Shown: positions 48,739 through 56,168 of the stretch, in pieces
Layout: each line of letters starts with the position of its first letter
How positions within the stretch are numbered: position 1 is the first letter of the stretch
DNA from: an uncultured Candidatus Melainabacteria bacterium
GTDB taxonomy: Bacteria > Cyanobacteriota > Vampirovibrionia > Gastranaerophilales > Gastranaerophilaceae
Assembly (NCBI GenBank): GCA_937898445.1
Contig: CALEJY010000250.1
Span: 17,589-81,588, forward strand
Direction: 5' to 3'
Length of the DNA stretch: 64,000 nucleotides
Program-made: the position numbers and the translations under genes
Notes under the pieces: generated by a model
The model's input: the letters and a program-made list of their open reading frames with translations, nothing else
Database searches by the model: none
What the model was told of the DNA's origin: nothing

Positions 48739-49380
48739 TTAATCTTCTGTTACATTTTCTTTTTCTTCTTCAATTTTTATATCTAATTTATCTATCATTT
48801 CTTTAAGCAATTCTTCATCATATAAATCTGTATTTATTAATCCTTTTTCTAAAGCTTCATCATAATCATAAAAAACCAAACAAGTTTCACAATCATCTAA
48901 ATCTTTCTGTGTTAATTTAGTATTTTCTAAAAGTCTTTCGTTTAATTTGTTATCTAATTTTTTCCAATGTGTTAAAGAACTTAACATTTCTTTAGCATAA
49001 CCACGAACTCCTCCTCCAATACCATGTAGTCCAAATGTAACTAAATCACCTGCGGTCCTAACTTCTCCACAAGCATAAATATATACAGCCATACTTGATA
49101 CTTCTCCGATTCCATGAGTATGGACAGGAGCTATACAGGTTTCTAATGTATTCATTATCGCACAACCATCCATAACACTTCCACCCGGAGAATTAATCGT
49201 TATTGTTATTGGTGGATATTCTAATTGGTGTTTCTTATTTAGAGTTTGATTTTTATTATAAATTTCTAAATCTTCATCGTTTATTTTTTTTAAGTGGGCG
49301 ATTATTTCTGTTGCCATTTCGGTTGTTATCTCTCCACTAATATATAGTTCCCTACTTAATTCATCTTTTTTATCTTTCAT
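48739..49380 (-). CDS. ClpP-like protease
   Basis: The product is 213 aa. INSPGGSVMDG (residues 62-72) is the ClpP substrate-binding loop. The nucleophile is Ser96 in EVSSMAVYI and the His is His119 in FGLHGIGGG; an Asp can be supplied by the DD pair near 165. Phages carry ClpP-like enzymes mostly as head-maturation proteases, often with scaffold fused, but here a separate fused protease-scaffold exists, so this one may have another role such as host-protein control. It is the last gene before the terminator/structured-RNA region. Confidence 0.85.
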   Translation of the reverse strand: MKDKKDELSRELYISGEITTEMATEIIAHLKKINDEDLEIYNKNQTLNKKHQLEYPPITITINSPGGSVMDGCAIMNTLETCIAPVHTHGIGEVSSMAVYIYACGEVRTAGDLVTFGLHGIGGGVRGYAKEMLSSLTHWKKLDNKLNERLLENTKLTQKDLDDCETCLVFYDYDEALEKGLINTDLYDEELLKEMIDKLDIKIEEEKENVTED

Positions 49381-49395
49381 ACCTTAATCCTCCCA

Positions 49396-50550
49396 CTAAA
49401 GTTTAATATTATATATACATTCCACACCTTCATCACTAACTATTAACAATTTTTGACTAGGTGGAGAAAATAATCTTTTACCATAAGCATAAGCATCTGT
49501 TCCGCATAAACTTCCATTTATAAATACTTCGGATGTATTATCAATATAATTACATTGAGAATGTAAATGTCCCATACATACATAATCAACATTTCTACCA
49601 TTTAATATGGCACTTAGATCAGGAGCAACACCTTTTCTTTTTTCTTGATGCCCATGAACTCCAACAAAATCATTTCCCATTATATTTTTATATATAATAT
49701 CCGAATTTGTTTTACTGTTATTAATAATAACATTTTTATTATCCCTTAAAAAAAGTGCTACATATTTTTCTATAAGAATTGTAAAATTATCTGTATCTTT
49801 AGATAAATCTTTTAATCCTGTTCTTTCGTGATTACCAAAAGTAAAAGTAACTTCAACTGAAACCACTTTCGATACTTTATCTATAAATTTTGAAAGCAGC
49901 TCGCTTACTTCATATATTTGAGTAGATAAATCTTCTCTATTTTCCATTTTTATAATTGTATGTATTTCAGAAGAGATTAAATCTCCTAAACAAAATATGT
50001 TCAATTTATTTGTTTTATTTATTTTACAATATTTTATAACTGCACTTGCTAATTTAGAGACTCTATCGTTAGCTATACTTGAATTAAATTTATTAACTTC
50101 ATTATTAACTTCTATTCCGTAATGCCAATCAGATATCATTAATACTGCTTCATTAGTACATTCATTATCTTCAATTACTCTTAACTCAACAGGTTCACTT
50201 TTGATTATTTTATCTTCTAATTTCTTATAGAAATCTTCTACTCTCGTTAGCTCTCTAAGTTTCATATTTACATATCTTTTTTCATCAGAAAGCATTATTC
50301 TTTGTTGCTTTAATTCTAATAATTTTTTTAACTCTTTTTCTGATTCTCCTCTTGCGGACCTGTGCTGTGTTTCTTTAAGGTATTCGTCATAAATTTGCAT
50401 ACCTCTTGCCCATCTTCTCAACGTATCTTTATGTAAACTTATTCCTAGACTCTCTATTATATCTTCCCAATCTATTTCATTGTCCCCACTTAATTTTTGT
50501 AGGGACAATTTAATCATTTGTTCTTTTAATTTAGTATTATATTTTTCCAT
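49396..50550 (-). CDS. Metallophosphoesterase with N-terminal HTH
   Basis: The product is 384 aa. Residues about 20-60 look like an HTH (WEDIIESLGISLHKDTLRRWARG). A calcineurin-type core follows: Asp141-x-His143, Gly-Asp190, GNHE (239-242), His299 and GHLH (327-330), a complete set of metal ligands. It is intracellular (no signal). Related proteins sit near terminase genes in many Gram-positive phages; DNA repair or nucleic-acid processing is suspected. Its HTH suggests sequence or structure targeting. It starts one base after the upstream small gene. Confidence 0.82.
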   Translation of the reverse strand: MEKYNTKLKEQMIKLSLQKLSGDNEIDWEDIIESLGISLHKDTLRRWARGMQIYDEYLKETQHRSARGESEKELKKLLELKQQRIMLSDEKRYVNMKLRELTRVEDFYKKLEDKIIKSEPVELRVIEDNECTNEAVLMISDWHYGIEVNNEVNKFNSSIANDRVSKLASAVIKYCKINKTNKLNIFCLGDLISSEIHTIIKMENREDLSTQIYEVSELLSKFIDKVSKVVSVEVTFTFGNHERTGLKDLSKDTDNFTILIEKYVALFLRDNKNVIINNSKTNSDIIYKNIMGNDFVGVHGHQEKRKGVAPDLSAILNGRNVDYVCMGHLHSQCNYIDNTSEVFINGSLCGTDAYAYGKRLFSPPSQKLLIVSDEGVECIYNIKL

Positions 50551-50551
50551 A

Positions 50552-50827
50552 TTAGCTATCTTGTTCTATTGATTTTATTTGTAAATCAAATAAGTTTAAC
50601 TCTGAACAATCTACTAGGAAATCAGTCAGCAATCTAAATTGAGAAAGAGGAAGTTCTATATTTAATTTAAGTTGTAATTTTTGTTCTTCATCTATATCTT
50701 CTAATACTTTATCTAAACTTCTTGTATATAAAGGTAATAATTCTTTATCATATTCTATAACCTGTTTACCATTTGTACCTTCCTCTATACTTGCATTTTT
50801 AAAATCTAATTGTAATAATTTTTTCAT
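50552..50827 (-). CDS. Small acidic protein, unrecognised
   Basis: The product is 91 aa and acidic. It contains EYDKELLPLYTRSLDKVLEDI and LSQFRLLTDFLVDCSELN. It is helical with a single cysteine and no membrane segment. It sits between the DUF2828-like gene and the metallophosphoesterase, only 1-15 bases from each, so it belongs to the same operon. No family recognised. Confidence 0.5.
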   Translation of the reverse strand: MKKLLQLDFKNASIEEGTNGKQVIEYDKELLPLYTRSLDKVLEDIDEEQKLQLKLNIELPLSQFRLLTDFLVDCSELNLFDLQIKSIEQDS

Positions 50828-50842
50828 ATTATATCTCCCTTC

Positions 50843-52306
50843 TTATATGGCTATTTTTGAATATCTATCGCTATTTAATGTTTCCAACATTAAATCCATT
50901 CCAGTTTTTCCACTCATAATCATTTCAAATATCATTGGAGTGCAGCCACTTACATAAGTAATATTGCTTGCCCCTAAATCTGATATATTATTTCTCCTAG
51001 AACATACATTCCAATAAACCAAATGAGGCATTGTATATCCTTCTTTTTTCCATTCTTTTCTTATACGTTCCATTAATGTCTCTTTAGAACCTCTATAACG
51101 AGTTCCTTCATTAAATTCCATATCAGAAATTATAACTATATGTTTAGGTAGATATTCATTAGATAAATTTCCTTCTTTTAATATATTTAATATTAAATCA
51201 AATACCGCTTCTATATTAGTACTGTCGTAATAAACTTCTCTTATAGCACTTCTAGCTTTATCAACTATATCTTTTCCTTTTATTTCTATTAGTTTAGGTT
51301 TACTACTAAAACTAATATAATGATTATGAAACTCACCATGATTTCTTTCAGCGCAATATATTCCTAAAGAAATTGCTACATTTATCGGAATTACACCACC
51401 GTTAATATTCCAAGTCATTGACCCTGAATTATCTATTACTGGCAATATACTACAAGGTTTACCGTCAAAATAATCAGGTAGGTCATTCCAAAACTTGTTA
51501 AGCACTTTTCTTTCAAGTGAACTACAGTCCCAAACATCTTTAATTATGTCATATGGATATAAAGTCTTAGTATTTACTTTAGTATCTTCACTATTGATAA
51601 ATTCCTTATATCTATCACATAATTCTTCATGTCTTAAAAATGCTTTTCTATATTTAATACCTGCTTTACTAGGTAATTTATCAAATTCTATTTCATCATA
51701 TCTCTTCTCACTTAATAAAGTTTCAACTATTTTTATCTTACTTCTTATAGCAGATAATGTTTTTCTATATTCTCTATTACTAAGGGTAAGTTTTCTAGCT
51801 AATTTTCTAGCTATTTTTTTAGATTCGCTAGAACTAGCATTTTCACTAGGTAACCATTTAGCTAATAAAGTAGGATAATTTGTTCTGCAATCATCTATTA
51901 ATGTTTTTGCTATTAAATTAATCATTTTATCCTCACATTTAGTATCAAATAATACTAATAAATCATCATATCTACCATAAAAAGGTATTAAATCAATATT
52001 CTTTTCTACTAGATCTGGATGAGAATTTGCTAAAGATTTAAGAATCACTCTAAAAGTTCTTCTTTCTCCTAAGCCACCCCTTACATCTCTAATATAAAAT
52101 AACAATTTCATTGCTAGTAATTTATCTTCATTTAAAGCATCGTAGAACATATCTAATATGTCTTGTTCGTACTTGCCTCTTGATGCACCACCAAAAGCAA
52201 ATAAATCGTAACATTTATTTAATGTACTTTTATGCGTTAAAGCACCATTTTCTGTATGAGTATAATTTGTTGCTCTTTTTAATTCTTTAAGTAAATTATT
52301 TTTCAT
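50843..52306 (-). CDS. DUF2828/TROVE-like vWA protein (Ro60-like)
   Basis: The product is 487 aa from ATG 52306 (an in-frame TTG at 52321 lies in the binding site). Residues 25-270 form a helical-repeat domain with the DUF2828 signature: FYIRDVRGGLGERRTFR (70-86), LLAKWLPSENASSS (147-160), YRKTLSAIRSKIKIVE (180-195) and TLYPYDII (248-255). Residues 286-480 form a von Willebrand factor A domain with the MIDAS motif D292-N-S-G-S. TROVE/Ro60 proteins have the same two-part layout and bind misfolded RNA and Y RNA. The gene begins just downstream of the tRNA cluster on the same strand, which supports an RNA-linked role. Confidence 0.82.
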   Translation of the reverse strand: MKNNLLKELKRATNYTHTENGALTHKSTLNKCYDLFAFGGASRGKYEQDILDMFYDALNEDKLLAMKLLFYIRDVRGGLGERRTFRVILKSLANSHPDLVEKNIDLIPFYGRYDDLLVLFDTKCEDKMINLIAKTLIDDCRTNYPTLLAKWLPSENASSSESKKIARKLARKLTLSNREYRKTLSAIRSKIKIVETLLSEKRYDEIEFDKLPSKAGIKYRKAFLRHEELCDRYKEFINSEDTKVNTKTLYPYDIIKDVWDCSSLERKVLNKFWNDLPDYFDGKPCSILPVIDNSGSMTWNINGGVIPINVAISLGIYCAERNHGEFHNHYISFSSKPKLIEIKGKDIVDKARSAIREVYYDSTNIEAVFDLILNILKEGNLSNEYLPKHIVIISDMEFNEGTRYRGSKETLMERIRKEWKKEGYTMPHLVYWNVCSRRNNISDLGASNITYVSGCTPMIFEMIMSGKTGMDLMLETLNSDRYSKIAI

Positions 52307-52359
52307 ATTATCACCTCTCAAGATATTTTTTTAATCATGCTGTCAATATCTTTTTAAAT

Positions 52360-52445
52360 TGGTGGAAGGGGTGGGATTCGAACCCACGAAGTCAAATGAC
52401 GACAGATTTACAGTCTGCTTCCTTTACGCACTTGGATACCCATCC
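52360..52445 (-). tRNA. tRNA-Tyr (GTA)
   Basis: A cloverleaf can be drawn with anticodon loop CTGTAAA (anticodon GTA), a long variable arm, a TTCGAAT T-loop and an encoded CCA end (52362-52360). The acceptor stem has one T-T mismatch (GGATGGG/CCCTTCC). Confidence 0.9.
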
Positions 52446-52456
52446 ATTTAAATTGT

Positions 52457-52531
52457 TGGCAGGAGACAAAGGGATTCGAACCCTTACTCATGGTTTTGGA
52501 GACCACGGTTCTACCATTAAACTATGCTCCT
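52457..52531 (-). tRNA. tRNA-Trp (CCA)
   Basis: Anticodon loop CTCCAAA (anticodon CCA), T-loop TTCGAAT, discriminator G and encoded CCA. The acceptor stem AGGAGCA pairs with TGTCTCCT only if one T is bulged, which is unusual. The anticodon fits standard UGG decoding. Confidence 0.88.
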
Positions 52532-52539
52532 ATGTAAAA

Positions 52540-52555
52540 CCCCTCAAAAGAGGGG
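52540..52555. other. Hairpin between tRNA-Trp and tRNA-Met
   Basis: A perfect CCCCTC/GAGGGG stem with a four-base loop is followed by TTTT on the minus strand. Could be a weak terminator or an RNase processing signal separating tRNAs. Confidence 0.5.
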
Positions 52556-52575
52556 AAGAAAGTGTAGTATGTCAA

Positions 52576-52650
52576 TGGTTGCAAGGGAGGGAATTGAACC
52601 CTCATCGTTGGATTATGAGTCCAATAAGTTAACCGTTACTCTACCTTGCA
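52576..52650 (-). tRNA. tRNA-Met (CAT)
   Basis: Perfect 7-bp acceptor (TGCAAGG/CCTTGCA), anticodon stem TTGGA/TCCAA around loop CTCATAA (anticodon CAT), T-loop TTCAATT, encoded ACCA end. Whether it is elongator Met or a lysidine-modified tRNA-Ile cannot be told from sequence alone. Confidence 0.9.
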
Positions 52651-52655
52651 ATGTT

Positions 52656-52683
52656 AGAGCTACGAATATCGTCCAGTAGCTCT
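52656..52683. other. Perfect 8-bp inverted repeat before tRNA-Met
   Basis: AGAGCTAC and GTAGCTCT are separated by 12 bases, immediately upstream of tRNA-Met on the transcribed strand. Likely an RNA stem used in tRNA processing, or an operator. Confidence 0.5.
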
Positions 52684-52702
52684 ATTATAATAGGAGGTTT
52701 TC

Positions 52703-52834
52703 AAGACACTTCGTACATTATCGAACATCTATAAATCAAAGGAGGTATTTAAAAAATGTTTGGCTAAATATGATTTTTGTTTTTCTTCTAAAAAATAATA
52801 TTTTATATAATAATCTAATTGCTGTAAGTGTCTT
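52703..52834. other. Long-range 9-bp inverted repeat, no gene
   Basis: AAGACACTT (52703-52711) and AAGTGTCTT (52826-52834) are perfectly complementary and 114 bases apart, closing an AT-rich region without an ORF. It could be the terminal stem of a structured RNA in the tRNA operon. On the plus strand it holds an AAAGGAGG site, an ATG and a stop after two further codons (52738-52767). Confidence 0.35.
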
Positions 52835-52871
52835 ATGTGTAAATAATTAATTGAAAGGGGGTTATATTATG

Positions 52872-52940
52872 AGGATATAATGGGGCTTGAACCCATAACT
52901 CTTTTCCGGTAAGTATTTTGCCTTGTTAAACTATATATCC
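52872..52940 (-). tRNA. tRNA-like element, degenerate, identity unclear
   Basis: It has a perfect 7-bp acceptor-like stem (GGATATA/TATATCC) and a good T-arm ATGGG-TTCAAGC-CCCAT. The anticodon arm is poor (ACTTA/AGAGT with one mismatch). The loop CCGGAAA would give anticodon GGA without the conserved U33, and no CCA is encoded. Probably a decayed tRNA or a tRNA mimic. Confidence 0.5.
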
Positions 52941-52948
52941 ATATTCGC

Positions 52949-53011
52949 TAGGCGACTTTATACTTTGTAAACCTTTTTAATTTCGTATTATAAAATTGCT
53001 GTTATCGCCTA
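52949..53011 (-). ncRNA. tRNA-sized RNA-like element with 7-bp end stem
   Basis: TAGGCGA and TCGCCTA close a 63-base AT-rich segment, the size of a minimal tRNA. An inner TTTA/TAAA stem with a 7-base loop sits where a T-arm would be, but the TTCRA consensus is absent. Function unknown. Confidence 0.35.
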
Positions 53012-53047
53012 AGTATAATAAAATTGGAGGATAATATGAAAAACTGC

Positions 53048-53114
53048 TAGACACAAGTAACTTAACTCTTACCAAAAGTAGCCTGTTATATGTAAAATTA
53101 GCTGTGTGTGTCTA
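53048..53114 (-). ncRNA. tRNA-sized RNA-like element with 7-bp end stem
   Basis: TAGACAC and GTGTCTA close a 67-base segment. A short AGC/GCT stem and a bulged CTAC/GTAAG stem lie where D- and anticodon arms would be. It lacks T-loop consensus and CCA. It is the third such element in a row upstream of the true tRNAs. Confidence 0.35.
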
Positions 53115-53149
53115 TAAATCACACTATCCAATCTCTTTAAAGTTCAATT

Positions 53150-53437
53150 CTATTGTTTAAAACGTTTAGTTATATATTGAGTTAATCCTACGGTTGGCAC
53201 AGTTATAGCTTTCGTTCTTTCCCATTCTATAATATCGCCAAATCTATTAGTCATTTTACCTTTTCTTGGATTTAATACTCTAGTTCCTATTTTTATAAAG
53301 CCTAATAATTTAAATTCTTCTCCGTCTGCTATAGCATCTTCTACTACATCTTTTAAAGCATCATACATTTCTTCAACTTGTCTTTGAGAATAATCACAAT
53401 TATCTGCTACTCTTTTTATTAAATCTTTCTTTTTCAT
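53150..53437 (-). CDS. HU/IHF-family DNA-binding protein
   Basis: The product is 95 aa, the usual length for the family. It has the HU layout: a helical N-terminus (KKKDLIKRVADNCDYSQRQVEE), then GEEFKLLGFIKIGTRVLNPRKGKMTNRFGD. The conserved G-x-F central beta region and the R-N-P arm position are present as LNPRKGK. It probably bends or compacts phage DNA, or assists packaging or replication. The start overlaps the end of the HTH/zinc gene upstream, so both are made from one message. Confidence 0.88.
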   Translation of the reverse strand: MKKKDLIKRVADNCDYSQRQVEEMYDALKDVVEDAIADGEEFKLLGFIKIGTRVLNPRKGKMTNRFGDIIEWERTKAITVPTVGLTQYITKRFKQ

Positions 53438-54654
53438 TCTTTCCTCTTCCTTTCTCTAAGCTTCTTCCTACAATCTGAACAAATACTCATATATATTATT
53501 TCTCCATTCTTCACAGAATGTTTATTAAAATGTTTAACTAATTTGTTTTCTCCACAACATGAGCATTTTTTATAAGTACCTTTTACCAAATTCATATAAT
53601 AATATTGTTCTTCATATTCGTCTATATAAGTGTTGCTGATCTTCTTAGCAATAGTATCAATCTCCCTTGAAACATAAGCAACATCTACTTTCATATATTG
53701 TGCTATTTTAACTACTTGCCAATCTTTTCTCCATTTGTCTAATATTATTTTTTGGTTTTTAGTAAAATGTGTTTTTTTAATTATTTCATCGAGAGTTATA
53801 CAAAATTCATTTCTCGTAGAAAGTTCTAAATTTTTATCGGTTATCAAAGCATATTTAACTTGCTTTGGGTCAAACATATCTAAAATTTCAAAATTAAATG
53901 TTTGTTTACTGTCTCTAAGTGGCTTTTTCCATTTAATTGGCTGCACTTTACTTAATTTAACATTTAGCATATCTTCTGATATACTTGGGAGGGTTGTTTT
54001 AACAAATTTATAAAGCTTCCCATTAGAAATATCATAGCCTCTTTCTTTTAGTTTTTCTATAAGATTAATCCTATTTTCTTTAGCATCGTCTCCATGAAAT
54101 AAAGTTTTCATATATTCTTTATATTCATCGTAACATTTAAGTTCAGGATATTCGTCAATATCAGACCTGCTAACGGTGGTCTTTTTATATTTTTTATAAT
54201 TCTTAACATCTTTAAGAACCACCACTTCATCATCTTCGTTAACTCCAATCTGACAAACTTTTTCTCTATCTTTTTCTGCTCTTTTAGTTAATTTATAGTC
54301 ATTATACATTTTTAACTCTTTACGTTTTTCTTTATCGTCTTTTAATAAAATATACGATGCAATTATTTCTAATGTTTTACATACTTCCGTATTACTCCAA
54401 CATAATTCATCAGTATTTATGTTTGTTTTACAAACACCTTCGTCCCAAATAACCTGCCAAAATAAATCACCATTAAACTGAACCCCATTTATTTCTTCTA
54501 TATTTAATATTTTGTTCACTTGGTCAATTATCTCTTGACTTGTTTTAACACTTAAATCTATTTTATTTTGATAATCTTTAATTGATTTACCATCTATTTT
54601 ACCTTTGAATGTGTAATTCGCTAACAATCTCTTTCCCACTTTCTGATTTTTCAT
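53434..54654 (-). CDS. Putative transcription regulator: HTH plus zinc ribbon
   Basis: The product is 406 aa. Residues about 300-345 (TKNQKIILDKWRKDWQVVKIAQYMKVDVAYVS) look like a sigma-region-4 or LuxR-type helix-turn-helix. About 362-395 have a C-S-C-C-G...C-S-D-C zinc ribbon, and the C-terminus is very basic (RKKLRERKRKE). The rest is Lys/Asp-rich and unrecognised. As the first gene of the leftward region, opposite a phage sigma factor, it is a good candidate for a late-gene activator or a recombination/packaging factor. The start lacks a strong ribosome binding site. Confidence 0.6.
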   Translation of the reverse strand: MKNQKVGKRLLANYTFKGKIDGKSIKDYQNKIDLSVKTSQEIIDQVNKILNIEEINGVQFNGDLFWQVIWDEGVCKTNINTDELCWSNTEVCKTLEIIASYILLKDDKEKRKELKMYNDYKLTKRAEKDREKVCQIGVNEDDEVVVLKDVKNYKKYKKTTVSRSDIDEYPELKCYDEYKEYMKTLFHGDDAKENRINLIEKLKERGYDISNGKLYKFVKTTLPSISEDMLNVKLSKVQPIKWKKPLRDSKQTFNFEILDMFDPKQVKYALITDKNLELSTRNEFCITLDEIIKKTHFTKNQKIILDKWRKDWQVVKIAQYMKVDVAYVSREIDTIAKKISNTYIDEYEEQYYYMNLVKGTYKKCSCCGENKLVKHFNKHSVKNGEIIYMSICSDCRKKLRERKRKE

Positions 54655-54702
54655 TATCAGAATGTTGTCAACTCAGATATTTAATTTTTATTTACTCCCT
54701 AC

Positions 54703-54715
54703 TATTAGTATATCC
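54703..54715 (-). promoter_or_regulatory. Outward-facing GGATATACTAATA element (leftward)
   Basis: The minus-strand 13-mer GGATATACTAATA lies 49 bases upstream of the HTH/zinc gene start and holds a TATACT -10-like hexamer. An identical 13-mer faces the sigma gene on the other side. The -35 partner is weak. Confidence 0.5.
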
Positions 54716-54810
54716 TTTTTTAAGAAAAATATTCATTTTTTTAAAATTTTTATTATTTTTTTTATTTTCGTTCATTTATCAAATATAATAAGGAAATAAT
54801 TGACACGATT

Positions 54811-54859
54811 TGTTCTTTAAGAGAACAGATAAAGAATTATATATGTACTGTTCTTTAAG
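54811..54859 (+). repeat. Two TGTTCTTTAAG direct repeats
   Basis: TGTTCTTTAAG occurs at 54811-54821 and 54849-54859; the first runs into AGAACA, making a near-palindrome. A TTGACA lies just before (54800-54805) and a TATAAT at 54878-54883. They are likely operator half-sites in the divergent control region. Confidence 0.5.
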
Positions 54860-55117
54860 TATTTCTTATATATTTAGTATAATACATATTATATTTTTTT
54901 ATTTAGGAAAAGGAAGAAAAAAGAAATTATTTTTTTAGTCTTGCGAAGATTATTCAATATAAAAGAATTAATTTATAAGGTAATATGTGTTTCAATTTAA
55001 AGGATAAAGAACGAGAAAAAGACCCCCAAAGGAATAATCGCTTCGCAAAAATATTAATATATTTATATATTAATATTTAATATATAAAAATATATATTAA
55101 ATATATTATTGCCCTAT

Positions 55118-55175
55118 TATTTGAAGTTCGATATATCTACTATTTGAAGTTCAACATACCCATTATTTGAAATAA
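55118..55175 (+). repeat. Three 23-bp direct repeats in the divergent region
   Basis: TATTTGAAGTTC recurs at 55118 and 55141, with a partial copy (TATTTGAA) at 55164. Spacing is exactly 23 bp, about two helical turns. Possible iterated binding sites for a phage regulator. The rest of 54655-55330 is AT-rich with no gene. Confidence 0.55.
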
Positions 55176-55289
55176 TACTAAGTTGGTGAATCCTTAATTA
55201 TCGGACGTTAATTTTGTTTTCAATAATTTAATTTTTTTGACAGAGTTAGCTCGCAAATTCTTTCTGAATTGTATAAAAATTCCAAAAAT

Positions 55290-55302
55290 GGATATACTAA
55301 TA
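55290..55302 (+). promoter_or_regulatory. Outward-facing GGATATACTAATA element (rightward)
   Basis: The same 13-mer as at 54703-54715, on the plus strand, 32 bases before the sigma gene start. TATACT (55293-55298) with TTGTAT 18 bases upstream (55269-55274) makes a plausible promoter. Confidence 0.5.
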
Positions 55303-55333
55303 ATATAGAGATAATTAAAAGAGAGGTGATTTG

Positions 55334-55927
55334 TTGAGTAAATATTTATCTAAAAAAGAGATAGATAATTGTTTAATAAATAAAGATTACGAAACTATAA
55401 TTGCTAATTTCACTCCCCTAGTAGCGAGTATATCTAGTAATTTTTTTATAAACAATTATACTAAAGAGGACTTAATGGCAACAGGAATGTTAGGACTTAT
55501 GGAAGCAATAAACAAAATAACTCTCTCTAAAGATATGAAGTCAATTTCTTACTTTTATAAAAGTATAGAAAATGAATTAATTAATGCTTTTAATAAGGAA
55601 AAGAAAAATGTTAAAGCACTTTCTTTAAATGGAGAACTTTTTAAAAATGACGAAAATGAATATTCTTTTGAAAATTTTATAAACGAAGAAGTAGATTTTG
55701 ATAAAAATATAAGAATAAGCGAAACAAAAGATTTAATTAATAAATTGTTAAATACTTTATCGGAAGATAATAAGGTTCTAATAGAAAAAAGATATGGATT
55801 AAATGGATATAAACAATGTACGCAACAACAATTAGCGGATTCTTTAGGAATGAAAAGGAGTACATTAGCCATGAAAGAACGTAGAATAATGAAAGCTTTA
55901 AGAAAGGAGTTATTATATGAAATTTAA
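55334..55927 (+). CDS. Sigma-70-family RNA polymerase sigma factor
   Basis: The product is 197 aa. Region 2: NYTKEDLMATGMLGLMEAI (about residues 43-62). Region 4: QQQLADSLGMKRSTLAMKERRIMKAL (about 165-190), a helix-turn-helix. It is short, like phage or sporulation-type sigma factors. Start TTG 55334, 5-6 bases after GAGAGGTGAT; TTG 55331 is too close to it. It leads the rightward gene block and probably redirects host polymerase to phage promoters. Its stop overlaps the next gene's start. Confidence 0.88.
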   Translation: MSKYLSKKEIDNCLINKDYETIIANFTPLVASISSNFFINNYTKEDLMATGMLGLMEAINKITLSKDMKSISYFYKSIENELINAFNKEKKNVKALSLNGELFKNDENEYSFENFINEEVDFDKNIRISETKDLINKLLNTLSEDNKVLIEKRYGLNGYKQCTQQQLADSLGMKRSTLAMKERRIMKALRKELLYEI

Positions 55928-56168
55928 ACTAAATATTCCTAGAAAAGGGGATATAAAAGTTCGTACTTGTTATAATATTTTTCCTAGAGTAATAAATGGC
56001 GATTTTGTATGGCTTGAAAGGACAAAAAATACTTATATATTTAAAGGCTATATGAACCTTAACCAATCTCCATTAGATTATTTTTTTAGTATATTATTCG
56101 GTTGGGAAGCTTATAAAGTTGATTTTATAGAAAGGAGTAAAGGAAATGGAAATAGTACAAATGGATAG
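55917..56168 (+). CDS. Small basic/aromatic protein, unrecognised
   Basis: The product is 83 aa. It is rich in Lys, Arg, Phe, Trp and Tyr (RTCYNIFPRVINGDFVWLER; IFKGYMNLNQSPLDYFF). It starts inside the end of the sigma gene and overlaps the following gene, indicating coupled translation. No membrane helix is evident. Function unknown. Confidence 0.5.
   Translation: MKFKLNIPRKGDIKVRTCYNIFPRVINGDFVWLERTKNTYIFKGYMNLNQSPLDYFFSILFGWEAYKVDFIERSKGNGNSTNG

Noticed and set aside
52872..52940. Calling this element tRNA-Ser (GGA)
   Set aside because: Anticodon stem has a mismatch, U33 is absent, and the long variable arm of tRNA-Ser is missing; left as tRNA-like.
55237..55265. TTGACA as the -35 of a sigma-gene promoter
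   Set aside because: No -10 hexamer lies at 16-18 bases; the GGATATACTAATA element further downstream fits better.
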